A stretch of DNA of 64,000 nt from Candidula unifasciata. Its lineage: Eukaryota; Mollusca; Gastropoda; Stylommatophora; Geomitridae. The notes below the pieces were generated by a model, which saw only the letters and a list, made by a program, of their open reading frames with translations, did no database searches and was not told the origin of the DNA. Positions 44,365-55,245 of this stretch are shown in pieces; positions within the stretch are counted from its first letter, which is position 1; the number at the start of each line of letters is the position of its first letter. The stretch lies in NCBI GenBank assembly GCA_905116865.2, contig CAJHNH020008566.1, positions 102,501 through 166,500 of the forward strand, read 5' to 3'. Made by a program: the position numbers and the translations under genes.

Positions 44365-45245
44365 GCCCATGAAATTTCACGGGCTTGGCTCACATTAATT
44401 ACCCTTCACAAAAAATAGCAGAGGGATGGTGTTTAAAAAATGCAGTAGAGAATGTAATATATTTCTAATCCCTATAAAAGTATGAATTTTTTTTTGAAGA
44501 GGAATGAATGTATATCTTAAATCAGGTGATATATTTTTGTTTAATTCTGTTATAATTAGTAAGGAAAAAGAATTCCGCAGGTGTTATGTTTACAAAGAAA
44601 AAATTTTACCCCAAAAATCTTCACTTACCATAGTTTTGCAGCCACAAGAGCGGTGAATATCAACATTTGAGAAGAAAACTTTAAAGTTTCTTCAGTTCCT
44701 TATAAATTCAAAAGTTATGTGCCATTTTTGGGTCAGTTTCTCACTCAGAGGCTCTGTTCTTATAGATGCAGAACAAAATTTCAAAGAAAAAATGGCAGAA
44801 AATTGGACCTATATATAGTCCAACACACGCCAAAATATTGACTTTGTTGTAGCTGCAATAATTTTAATGCAGGTTAGCTTTAGTATAAGAATGGTACTGT
44901 CTGAAATAATTCTTTGGAAGCAAATGTGGGTGACTAACATATCCTTTGCTAATAAAATCGATGATCCTGGATTTACCTGATTAAAACAAATAGCTGACCT
45001 CTCAGCTGCTGTTGGTGTACATTCACCATCCGAATCACTTTTAAAAATGTTTTTAAAAGGCACATTTTTCTGCCAGTTAAACAGAAAAAATGCAATGTCT
45101 GAAAAATGACATTAACAATGAATCGGATCAATCTGCGCCCACGTGTGTGTGAATGTAGACCTGCATACAGAGAAAAATGCTAGAGTAACCTTCCTTAAAT
45201 ACTTTAATGGAAGTTCCGGAGATTATAAACAAATCGGGAGCTGTT
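44365..45245. other. AT-rich unique spacer starting with a palindrome
   Basis: A near-perfect 20-bp palindrome, gcccatgaaatttcacgggc, at 44365-44384. No gene or known repeat follows. Confidence 0.4.
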
Positions 45246-46487
45246 TTTGAATCAATATGTACAGGACTGTTTGTGAATCAATATGTACAGGTCTGTTTGT
45301 GAATCAATATGTACAGGTCTGTTTGTGAATCAATATGTATGGGACTGTTTGTGAATCAATATGTATGGGACTGTTTGTGAATCAATATGTACAGGACTGT
45401 TTGTGAATCAATATGTACAGGACTGTTTGTGAATCAATATGTATGGGACTGTTTGTAAATCAATATGTATGGGACTGTTTGTGAATCAATATGTACAGGA
45501 CTGTTTGTGAATTAATATGTATGGGACTGTTTGTGAATTAATATGTGCTGGACTGTTTGTGAATTAATATGTACAGGACTGTTTGTGAATCAATATGTAC
45601 AGGTCTGTTTGTGAATCAATATGTACAGGACTGTTTGTGAATTAATATGTGCGGGACTGTTTGTGAATCAATATGTGCTGGACTGTTTGTGAATTAATAT
45701 GTATGGGACTGTTTGTGAATCAATATGTGCGGGACTGTTTGTGAATTAATATGTTTGGAACTGTTTGTGAATTAATATGTACAGGACTGTTTGTGAATCA
45801 ATATGTACAGGTCTGTTTGTGAATCAATATGTACAGGACTGTTTGTGAATTAATATGTTTGGAACTGTTTGTGAATTAAAATGTATGGAACTGTTTGTGA
45901 ATCAAATGTATGGGACAGTTTGTGAATCAATATGTACGGGTCTGTTTGTGAATCAATATGTACAGAACTGTTTGTGAATCAATATGTACAGGACTGTTTG
46001 TAAATTAATATGTACGGGACTGTTTGTGAATTAATATGAACAGGACTGTTTGTGAATTAATATGTACAGGACTGTTTGTGAATCAATATGTACAGGACTG
46101 TTTGTGAATCAATATGTATGGAACTGTTTGTGAATTAATATGTACAGGACTGTTTGTGAATTAATATGTACAGGACTGTTTGTGAATCAATATGTATGGG
46201 TGTTTGTGAATTAATATGTACAGGACTTTTTGTGAATCAATATGTATGGAACTGTTTGTGAAATAGTATGTACAGGACAGTTTGTGAATCAATATGTATG
46301 GAACTGTTTGTGAATTAATATGTACAGGACTGTTTGTGAATCAATATGTATGGAACTGTTTGTGAATTAATATGTACAGGACTGTTTGTGAATTAATATG
46401 TATGGAACTGTTTGTGAATTAATATGTATGGAACTGTTTGTGAATTAATATGTATGGAACTGTTTGTGAATCAATTTGTACAGGTCT
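45246..46487. repeat. 26-bp minisatellite, about 48 copies
   Basis: The unit contains gactgtttgtgaatcaatat followed by gtacag or gtatgg. The two tails and tcaat/ttaat variants are interspersed. Confidence 0.96.
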
Positions 46488-46800
46488 GTCTGTAACTGAA
46501 TGAGTTAAAGTGACATCTGTGTCTGTAACTGAATGAGTTAAGTGACATCTGTGTCTGTAACTGAATGAGTTAAAGTGACATCTGTGTCTATAACTGAATG
46601 AGTTAAAGTGACATCTGTGTCTGTAACTGAATGAGTTAAGTGACATGTAGATCTAGAACTGATTGAGTTCAAGTAACATGTAAATTTTTAACAATTTGAA
46701 TTAATGAAGTGCCATGGGGAAAAAAGGGGGAGGGACATTACAATTAAATGAGTTAATGGAGCAAGGAGGAGGGACATTACAATTAAATGAGTTAATGGAG
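46488..46800. repeat. 33-bp array (5 copies) and a short direct repeat
   Basis: Unit gtaactgaatgagttaaagt plus gacatctgtgtct at 46488-46650. Then two copies of ggagggacattacaattaaa with atgagttaatggagca at about 46730-46802. Confidence 0.88.
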
Positions 46801-46879
46801 CATTCTAATTTAAATTTGGTGCTGCAGGGTAGGACTCAAATGTAGGTCATAAACAAGTGCCTCAATAAACATAGTCATT

Positions 46880-47280
46880 GGTGACAACAGGCATGCTATC
46901 CCCGCTCTACCACCAAGCAGGCATGCTATCTCTGCTCTACCACCAAACAGGCATGCTATCTCCGCTCTACCACCAAACAGGCATGATATCCCCGCTCTAC
47001 CACCAAACAGGCATGCTATCCCTGCTCTACCACCAAACAGGCATGCTATCCCTGCTCTACCACCAAACAGGCATGCTATCCCCGCTCTACCACCAAAAAG
47101 GCATGCTATCCCTGCTCTACCACCAAACAGGCATGCTATCTCCGCTCTACCACCAAACAGGCATGCTATCCCTGCTCTACCACCAAACAGGCATGATATC
47201 CCCGCTCTACCACCAAACAGGCATGCTATCCCTGCTCTACCACCAAACAGGCATGCTATCTCCGCTCTACCACCAAACAA
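46880..47280. repeat. 30-bp minisatellite, about 13 copies
   Basis: The unit contains caggcatgctatccctgctc followed by taccaccaaa. It is open on both strands (10-codon repeat) but not a gene. Confidence 0.95.
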
Positions 47281-47690
47281 GCATGCTAAATACATGACAC
47301 AAGCATGATAAATACATGACACGAGCATGATAAATACATGACACAAGCATGATAAATACATGACACAAGCATGATAAATACATGACACAAGCATGATAAA
47401 TACATGACACAAGCATGATAAATACATGACACAAGCATGATAAATACATGACACAAGCATGATAAATACATGACACAAGCATGATAAATACATGACACAA
47501 GCATGATAAATACATGACACGAGCATGATAAATACATGACACAAGCATGATAAATACATGACACAAGCATGATAAATACATGACACGAGCATGATAAATA
47601 CATGACACAAGCATGATAAATACATGACACAAGCATGATAAATACATGACACAAGCATGATAAATACATGACACAAGCATGATAAATACA
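47281..47690. repeat. 22-bp minisatellite, about 18 copies
   Basis: The unit is acaagcatgataaatacatg plus ac, with cgagc variants. It follows the 30-bp array without a gap, both sharing the start caagcatg/caggcatg, so one may have seeded the other. Confidence 0.95.
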
Positions 47691-47740
47691 CAGTTACGAG
47701 ATTGATCAGAGGATGTAATGATACCTTTCCTTGTCTGCAG

Positions 47741-47849
47741 ACTCACCCAACCTCTCCCAGATCCACCCCAAACAGCTCACCTCGATCTCGAAGTGGACTG
47801 TCTCCCACCTTCTCTGCAGCACTGGTCAACAGGACGGCCACATCTCCTG
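47741..47849 (+). CDS. Dyb: Dystrobrevin exon: Ser/Pro/Thr-rich linker
   Basis: Exon of 109 nt, phase 0 to phase 1, with a good acceptor (ctttccttgtctgcag) and donor gtgagt. It encodes about 36 residues rich in Ser, Pro, Thr and Arg, starting THPTSPRSTPNSSPRSRSG. Vertebrate dystrobrevins have a Ser/Pro-rich, poorly conserved linker at the same place between the coiled coil and the LLVAADS block, so position and composition support the call more than residue identity. It sits about 50 nt after the 22-bp array and about 100 nt before a GA-rich array. The open frame continues past the donor only as intronic read-through. Confidence 0.85.
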
Positions 47850-47956
47850 GTGAGTACAAACAGAATGCACGCACGTGAGAGTAATGTAGAGGCAGAAAGA
47901 CAAAACAGTCAGGCAGAGAAGCAATAGGAAACAGAAATATTGAGATAAAGAGAGGC

Positions 47957-48260
47957 ATGAAAGAGAGAGAGAAACCAAGAGAGAGAACGAGAGTGGAGAG
48001 AAAGAGAGAGAAACCAAGAGAGAGAAAGAGAGTGGAGAGAAAGAGAGAGAAACCAAGAGAGAGAAAGAGAGTGGAGAGAAAGAGAGAGAAACCAAGAGAG
48101 AGAAAGAGAGAGAAACCAAGAGAGAGAAAGAGAGTGGAGAGAAAGAGAGAGAAACCAAGAGAGAGAAAGAGAGAGAAACCAAAAGAGAGAAAGAGAGTGG
48201 AGAGAAAGAGAGAGGAACCAAGAGAGAGAAAGAGAGTGGAGAGAAAGAGAGAGACGGGAG
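47957..48260. repeat. GA-rich array after the 47741 exon
   Basis: Units of gagagaaagagagagaaacc and aagagagagaaagagagtgg alternate. Confidence 0.92.
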
Positions 48261-48334
48261 GTGGGATAGGGGGAGGGGTGGTTCAAAGTTGTTTATAAGG
48301 TTTGATTATACCAAGTAGCTGGCCAAGAACATTA

Positions 48335-48505
48335 AATAAAAATGTTCCTACATGTTGAGAGATGAGAATCACACAATGTTCAAAGATCTCTACATGTTGA
48401 GAGATGAGAGTCACACAATGTTCAAAGATCTCTACATGTTGAGAGATGAGAGTCACACAATGTTCAAAGATCTCTACATGTTGAGAGACTAGATCCACAC
48501 AGTGT
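48335..48505. repeat. 42-bp minisatellite, about 4 copies
   Basis: The unit contains tctctacatgttgagagatg and agagtcacacaatgttcaaa. It lies about 100 nt upstream of the exon at 48598. Confidence 0.92.
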
Positions 48506-48597
48506 TCAAAAATCTCTGTATGTTCAAATTTGTGAACTGCTGCCTAAGATGAAATTTCTGGCTCATGCTTGAAACCCATGGTTGATCATGTTAACAG

Positions 48598-48774
48598 CAC
48601 CAGCAACGGCCAGTGACTTGAACCTCAGTGGTCTCGGAGGGGATGTCAAGCAAGCCTTTACCAGCCTCCCTGCATCTTCAGCTGCCCTGACTCGCACCCT
48701 ACGCAACGATCTTCTGGTGGCAGCAGATTCTGTGACCAATGCCATGTCTTCGCTAGTTAAAGAACTGCACTCAG
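48598..48774 (+). CDS. Dyb: Dystrobrevin exon: conserved LLVAADS block
   Basis: Exon of 177 nt, phase 1 to phase 1, bounded by ...tgttaacag and gtgagt. It encodes 59 residues ending in [19 protein letters not shown], a block almost unchanged in vertebrate dystrobrevins. It is preceded by LGGDVKQAF, matching the family's GGDVQEAF motif. Because the exon is a multiple of three with matching phases, skipping it would keep the frame. The acceptor has a weak pyrimidine tract. No paralogous or repeated copies of this exon are seen in the window. Confidence 0.95.
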
Positions 48775-48949
48775 GTGAGTGAGCCCTTTAGGACACAGTT
48801 TCTCTGTCAGAACTATTATTCTCACATATGTAGGTTATTTTCAGCTATTTCACCCCATCCCATTCCCTGTGAAATTTGGCAGAGAATTCCTGGGTAGTTC
48901 TCTGGAAGGTCCTATAGTCTAGGGGTTACTGTGTTAGTCTGTTTTCATT

Positions 48950-49115
48950 AAAAACCTCATCCTTCTTGGGGGATTCAATTTTTCGTTATTTTGAAGCTCC
49001 ATCCTAATGGTTAAACGCAGTTTCTGGGACCTCATCAATGGGTGATTTTCATCTGCATGGTGGCACTTTGTGTCACACTGTGTGATGTCTTGGTGGGGTA
49101 AAAGTGGCTTACTTA
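48950..49115 (-). mobile_element. Dispersed repeat B, copy 3 (reverse, diverged)
   Basis: The minus strand reads taccccaccaagacatcaca, then gtgccaccatgc and ggtcccagaaac. It matches copies 1 and 2 with more changes. It sits 170 nt after the conserved exon. Confidence 0.65.
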
Positions 49116-49685
49116 CTTAACCTGTTCATTTAGCAGTAACCCTGCATCACTACAACTTCTATGTTCTAGGCTTGTCGTGTGTTGGTTGTTTTTAGCCTAT
49201 CCATCGTTTATTGCATCCTCATTTCCAGTGTGTGTTACTTTTGTTGGCTAGTCGCCATCACTGTTCCTTGTTTGCAAGTGGTGTTCTTACTTTGTGACTT
49301 CACCTCCGCTGTGAATTTCCCTGACCTGTCTGCATTGCTGCTTCTAAACCTGACCCTAGCCAATGAGTATCCATTCATGGTGACTGTCAGTCCTTTTCAG
49401 GGCTCTTCCCTGTCAACACCCCAAGATTACCCTTTTCAGGGCCTACCTCTAAATAACCCCCATTCGTATCGCACTGCCTAAAATCTGTGCATGAGAAACA
49501 ATAGTTCAAGCTGAACTGGTGTTGCTAAGGGAATCACAGACTACAGGGAAGTTCACACTATAGATGACACTGCAGATATAGGTCATCTATTTGTGGTGTG
49601 TGAAAGAAGTAGAGGAAGAGGAAACTAACCCTAACCCTCCACCCCCCCTCCAGTGTGTGTGTATGTGTGTGTGTGTGTATATATT
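49116..49685. other. Unique spacer ending in a short TG/TA tract
   Basis: A plus-strand frame of 100 codons (49179-49481) has no recognisable homology and no splice support, so it is not called. TG/TA repeats lie at 49654-49685. Confidence 0.3.
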
Positions 49686-50895
49686 AGGGCTGTACCGAAT
49701 AGTGAATTTCACTATTCGGCCGAATACGATTAGCGTGACCAACTATTCAGCCAAATACGAATACGAATAGTGTAAAGTGTATAAAATATATTTTTAAAAA
49801 AAAACATTCATAATGTCATATGTACGCTGAACTTTTACTTCACATAAAGTAGCACAGAAAAGTCATCTTCTTCTAGCAATCTGAGTCCTTGAGGTTTACT
49901 GCTGCAGATATCACTCGTCTCCATTCATCTCTCTATTTGGCCTTATTTTCACAATTTGTGACACCAGTTGTTTGCAAGTCTGGCTGGACATTATCTCTCA
50001 AATTTATTTTTTGTCTGCCTCATGGTCTATGCACATTCCTCTCTCGTGTGTATACAGTTTTTACTTCTCTGTCATCTGACATTCTTTCAATCTGCCCCAA
50101 CCATTTTAGTCTGTTGGCTCTCATGATGCCAGTGATCAATGGTGATTTAAACAGATTATGTGTTACTTTGTTGTTTCTCGCTCTCCATTCCCCGCTGTTA
50201 GCATCTTTAATAGGTCCAAAGATTTATCATAAGACCGTTTTCAAAAACCTGTAATAAGGCCTCATCTCTTTATTTCTGCTTCAAGTTTCAGAGCCATATA
50301 AAACGACTAGTCTTATCAATGTTTTATATATTTTGATCTTAGTGTTGCAAGACAGACAATTTGACTTTAGCAGATGTTGAAGGGCATAGTATACTTTATT
50401 TCTAGATTGTATTCTAGATTGTATTTCTTCTCTCAGCTTGTTAGAACAGTTGAAGTTTGCACCCAAGTACTTATATGTTTCCGTTCGTTTGATTTTCATA
50501 TTATCAACTTGGATGGGCCAGATTTTATATTATTTCCATGTCTAGTTAGTATCCGTACAGAACAGTAAACATTTGAAAACATTTGATGTTTTGCATCCTT
50601 CAGTCAGTCTGTGGTAACTAATAAATAGGAATGAAAGAATCCTAAGTATTATAACAAGTAACTAAACTTGTAAATTGTCACTGACAGCTTAGTTAATGCA
50701 TGAAAGCTGCATTAGCTTTCAACAAAACCAATCATTCCATGTTGTCAGCATTAAGGCCGTGTATGCAGAAGCGGGTGTAAGGTAACTACCATTCGTATTC
50801 GGCCCGACCGCAACTATTCGGCCGAATACCAAATAGTCAATAGGTTCACTATTCAGCCCCAAAGTGAATACGTAGCGAATATTTGGTACAGCCCT
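49686..50895. mobile_element. hAT-like TIR element containing a reverse-transcriptase fragment
   Basis: The ends AGGGCTGTACC and GGTACAGCCCT are exact inverse complements. Both subterminal regions are rich in attcggccgaata-type motifs in opposite orientation. TA repeats surround it; the 8 bp outside are similar but not identical, so the target duplication is ambiguous. No transposase is seen. Inside is a decayed minus-strand LINE piece (49860-50499). Confidence 0.7.
49860..50499 (-). pseudogene. LINE reverse-transcriptase C-terminal fragment inside the TIR element
   Basis: The minus-strand frame 50281-50499 reads ETYKYLGANFN, then RNKVYYALQHLLKSNCLS and IYKTLIRLVVLYGSET, the thumb region of RT from RTE- or Jockey-like LINEs. 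Further downstream to about 49860 the same strand shows stop-broken remnants resembling the region that follows. No catalytic motif is present. It is a fragment, not a gene. Confidence 0.72.
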
Positions 50896-51179
50896 AATAT
50901 ATATATATATATAGTTGTGCATTGCTGAAGAGAGCTCCACTGAAATAGTAGAGAGTGGAAGACCATACAAAATGTCGGAGCCATGGCACCAAGAACAAAC
51001 CTTACAGAAATGAAGACTTACTCAAACACCACACAGGAAATAGAGCACAGCACATCTGGACATCTTCTCCTCTACACTTGGCTATGCTAGCTGCAGGAAG
51101 ACATAGAAACATAGTGGTACCTTGGCATATAACATAACATAACCCTTGACCTATTAGGGTCGTGGAGATGTATTGATGG
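50896..51179. other. Unique spacer
   Basis: TA repeat at its left edge; otherwise nothing recognised. Confidence 0.3.
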
Positions 51180-51674
51180 AAGCACTAGCACATAAAACCC
51201 ACCATCTTTCTCTGTCTTCTGCTTGATAAATAAATGTTTGATAACTTAGTCTTGTCCATTTCTTGATGTTGTCATTCCAGGTTCTTCTTTGCCCTCCTCT
51301 TCTTTGACTACCCCCAATCTTCTTTGAAGTACAGTCTTTGCAATTGAGTCATATATCACCATATGCACAAACCCAGCTAGCTTGCAATGTTTCCCCACTG
51401 CCAAGAGAGGCTCCTGATATCCCGCAAATTTGTATAATCTCTCTTTGATGACATATTTATTAGTTTTGTGTTCTTAATAACTAATTTGTAAAATGCATTT
51501 ATATCTGAAAACGTTAATTCTCCTTTCAATTTCCACAGTGAGAGTCCAACTCTCACATCCGTATAAGAAAATATACAATACCAGTGATCTGTAAATAGTG
51601 ACCTTGACTGCGATGCTAATTTCAAGGTCAAATTTACAAATCACTGACATTTGTTCACTTTGTAATATGTACAT
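51180..51674 (-). pseudogene. Second LINE reverse-transcriptase fragment
   Basis: Minus strand, two frames: VTIYRSLVLYIFLYGCESWT (LYGCESWTL is a hallmark after the RT thumb), then RRINVFRYKCILQISY and, in the other frame, KEHKTNKYV-like and LAVGKHCKLAGFVHM sequence. It is a decayed non-LTR fragment of a different lineage from the two I-like copies. Confidence 0.7.
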
Positions 51675-51825
51675 CTTCTCCTTCCTTGTCAGTCTATCAT
51701 TGGAGACACTCTTCTCAGCAAGGTGGAGATGGGTTATATTTTGTTTATTTCATCCAATTAGTTTTGTATTTATTTGTTTTTATGTTAAGCATAAATCTTT
51801 CCAGTTGTTACAATGTGCTTCGATT

Positions 51826-53152
51826 TTTCTTGTCTCTCAGTGCTGCCAAACATGACAACTGTCTTTCCTTGTCTCTCAGTGCTGCCAAACTTGACAACTG
51901 TCTTTCCTCGTCTCTCAGTGCTGCCAAACATGACAACTGTCTTTCCTTGTCTCTCAGTGCTGCCAAACATGACAACTGTCTTTCCTTGTCTCTCAGTGCT
52001 GCCAAACATCACAACTGTCTTTCCTTGTCTCTCAGTGCTGCCAAACATGACAACTGTCTTTCCTTGTCTCTCAGTGCTGCCAAACTTGACAACTGTCTTT
52101 CCTCGTCTCTCAGTGCTGCCAAACATGACAACTGTCTTTCCTTGTCTCTCAGTGCTGCCAAACATGACAACTGTCTTTCCTTGTCTCTCAGTGCTGCCAA
52201 ACATGACAACTGTCTTTCCTTTTCTCTCAGTGCTGCCAAACATGACAACTGTCTTTCCTTGTCTCTCAGTGCTGCCAAACATGACAACTGTCTTTCCTTG
52301 TCTCTCAGTGCTGCCAAACACGACAACTGTCTTTCCTTTTCTCTCAGTGCTGCCAAACATGACAACTGTCTTTCCTTGTCTCTCAGTGCTGCCAAACATG
52401 ACAACTGTCTTTCCTTGTCTCTCAGTGCTGCCAAACATGACAACTGTCTTTCCTTGTCTCTCAGTGCTGCCAAACATGACAACTGTCTTTCCTTGTCTCT
52501 CAGTGCTGCCAAACATGACAACTGTCTTTCCTTGTCTCTCAGTGCTGCCAAACTTGACAACTGTCTTTCCTCGTCTCTCAGTGCTGCCAAACATGACAAC
52601 TGTCTTTCCTTGTCTCTCAGTGCTGCCAAACATGACAACTGTCTTTCCTTGTCTCTCAGTGCTGCCAAACATGACAACTGTCTTTCCTTTTCTCTCAGTG
52701 CTGCCAAACATGACAACTGTCTTTCCTTGTCTCTCAGTGCTGCCAAACATGACAACTGTCTTTCCTTGTCTCTCAGTGCTGCCAAACACGACAACTGTCT
52801 TTCCTTTTCTCTCAGTGCTGCCAAACATGACAACTGTCTTTCCTTGTCTCTCAGTGCTGCCAAACATGACAACTGTCTTTCCTTGTCTCTCAGTGCTGCC
52901 AAACATGACAACTGTCTTTCCTTGTCTCTCAGTGCTGCCAAACTTGACAACTGTCTTTCCTTGTCTCTCAGTGCTGCCAAACATGACAACTGTCTTTCCT
53001 TGTCTCTCAGTGCTGCCAAACTTGACAACTGTCTTTCCTTGTCTCTCAGTGCTGCCAAACTTGACAACTGTCTTTCCTTGTCTCTCAGTGCTGCCAAACT
53101 TGACAACTGTCTTTCCTTGTCTCTCAGTGCTGCCAAACTTGACAATTGTCTT
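51826..53152. repeat. 39-bp minisatellite, about 34 copies, 468-bp higher-order period
   Basis: The unit contains tttccttgtctctcagtgct followed by gccaaacatgacaactgtc. Thirteen codons per unit leave four frames open for hundreds of codons; not called as genes. Each unit contains a good-looking 3' splice site (tttccttgtctctcag). Variants ttttctctcag (52220/52688, 52337/52805) and tcctcgtctc (52101/52569) recur 468 bp apart. Confidence 0.96.
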
Positions 53153-53688
53153 TTTATGATGTTTGTGATAAGTTTACTTTCAAACTTAGCCTGTCTGAAA
53201 ATGTTTAAATTACTCTTTTTGGTTATGGAAGGAATTTTAAGCATGCTTCTAAAGAACCACATCACTGTGGTGATGATTTTTGTTTATTTATTTGTACATG
53301 AGTCGGTGTCTGTGGTTTTTGGCATTGTGAACACAGTTAGGTAATTCTGAAATACCAGTTTTGATTCTAGCTGCAGACTCATTTGCATTGATTTCGACAC
53401 GGTTTTGACGGCAAACTGTACAGAAGCAGTGGCACGCTAGTGAATTACATACAATTGCTCAATGAATCATAAACAGCCAAAAAATTCTTGGTTTTGCCAG
53501 ATGTAGTAACGGATGCCCAACTTTTCGTTTGTGTGTGTGTGCATGTGTGTGTGTGTGTGTGCATGTGCACGTGCATATGTGCGTGCATGGGCACGCCGTG
53601 CATGGGCACACGCTTGTGTTCCCTTACTGCTGAACCACTATCAAAATCCAGGTTGATGATATGTTTGTGTGTGTGTGTGTGTTTACAG
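53153..53688. repeat. Unique spacer ending in TG microsatellites
   Basis: No gene seen. (TG)n at 53529-53590, and a second (GT)n at 53664-53682 that takes the place of the pyrimidine tract before the exon at 53689. Confidence 0.7.
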
Positions 53689-53745
53689 ATGATGGCAGCG
53701 AGGGAGATGATGATGATGATGAACAGTTAGAAGCCCAGCTCCGTG
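53689..53745 (+). CDS. Dyb: Dystrobrevin exon: short acidic exon, possible cassette
   Basis: Exon of 57 nt, phase 1 to phase 1, bounded by a (GT)n-gtttacag acceptor and the donor gtgagt. It encodes 19 residues, DDGSEGDDDDDEQLEAQLR: an acidic run followed by a short amphipathic stretch. The phases match both the exon at 48598 and the one at 63146, so inclusion or skipping both leave an open frame. No close counterpart is recognised at this exact position in vertebrate dystrobrevins; the QLEAQL end faintly recalls the QLENEL motif near their C-terminus. The call rests on good splice sites, phase and coding character. Confidence 0.72.
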
Positions 53746-54235
53746 GTGAGTTCAGTATTTACCTTCCATCTCTTCTTACAACTTCCTCCATGATTGACTT
53801 CTGCCATTCTTTACCAGCAGTAAACTATCTTTTATGTGTGTGTATTTGGCTATTGACTAGTTTATGCTGCTGTTGTTGTCTCCTGTCATTTATTTACTTG
53901 ATTTTTCTGCATGGTCTTTTGCAAATAAAATTAGTTATTATTTTAGTACAATTATTTTTGTTGAAACATCTGATATTCAAGCCTTGTTTTTTTGTTTCTG
54001 AATTTTTATTTGTAGTTTCTTTATTTCCCATCAAGATTAACTCTTTCATTCTGTGTGTATCCACTTGAGTCTGAGCATTAGGATTTTATATCATTTATGT
54101 CCATGTTCCAGCTGCATTTCCCAACTGTATCCTTCTCATGTTCATTGTCTTTATCTTTGTCTTTGGCAAGTGACCTCAAGTTACATTAAACCCTGAACCC
54201 ACAAGTAAAAGCTGGACTGATGCCAATCACAAAAC
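53746..54235. other. Unique T-rich intron sequence
   Basis: The coding frame of the 57-nt exon happens to stay open into this intron, but it reads as hydrophobic T-rich translation. Nothing else recognised. Confidence 0.35.
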
Positions 54236-55245
54236 TCAGTGAATTTGTGCTGCAAACATGAACATCATGAAATTTGTGCTGCAAACATGAACATCATGAA
54301 ATTTGTGCTGCAAACATGAACATCATGAAATTTGTGCTGCAAACATGAACATCATGAAATTTGTGCTGCAAACATGAACATCAAAGAATTTGTGCTGCAA
54401 ACATGAACATCAAACAATTTGTGCTGCAGACATGAACATCAAACAATTTGTGCTGCAAACAAGAACATCACAAAATTTGTGCTGCAAACATGAACATCAT
54501 GAAATTTGTGCTACAAACATGATGAAATTCGTGCTGCAAACATGATGACATTTGTGCTGCAAACATGAACATTATGAATTTGTGCTGCAAACATGATGAC
54601 ATTTGTGCTGCAAACATGAACATCTTGAAATTTGTGCTGCAAACATGATGACATTTGTGCTGCAAACATGATGACATTTGTGCTGCAAACATGAACATCA
54701 TGAAATTTGTGCTACAAACATGGACATCATGAAATTTGTGCTACAAACATGAACATCATGAAATTTGTGCTGCAAACAGGATGACATTTGTGCTACAAAC
54801 ATGATGACATTTGTGCTGCAAACATGATGACATTTGTGCTGCAAACATGATGACATTTGTGCTGCAAACATGATGACATTTGTGCTACAAACATGATGAC
54901 ATTTGTGCTGCAAACATGATGACATTTGTGCTGCAAACATGAACATCATGAAATTTGTGCTGCAAACATGAACATCATGAAATTTGTGCTGCAAACATGA
55001 AAATCATGAAATTTGTGCTTCAAACATGAACATCATGAAATTTGTGCTTCAAACATGAACATCAAACGATTTGTGCTGCAAACATGAACATCATGAAATT
55101 TGTGCTGCAAACATGAACATCATGAAATTTGTGCTGCAAACATGAACATCATGAAATTTGTGCTTCAAACATGAACATCATGAAATTTGTGCTTCAAACA
55201 TGAACATCAAACAATTTGTGCTGCAAACATGAACATCAAACAATT
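54236..55245. repeat. 29/23-bp minisatellite, about 38 copies
   Basis: The long unit is aaatttgtgctgcaaacatg plus aacatcatg (29 bp). The short unit, acatttgtgctgcaaacatg plus atg (23 bp), is clustered at about 54520-54690 and 54770-54930. Confidence 0.95.

Noticed and set aside
49889..50254. 121-codon plus-strand frame
   Set aside because: Lies antisense to a decayed reverse-transcriptase region inside a TIR element; no homology.
51686..53344. Overlapping 400-550 codon frames on both strands over the 39-bp array
   Set aside because: Four long frames on both strands of the same array cannot all be genes. The region is intronic to dystrobrevin and none shows homology.
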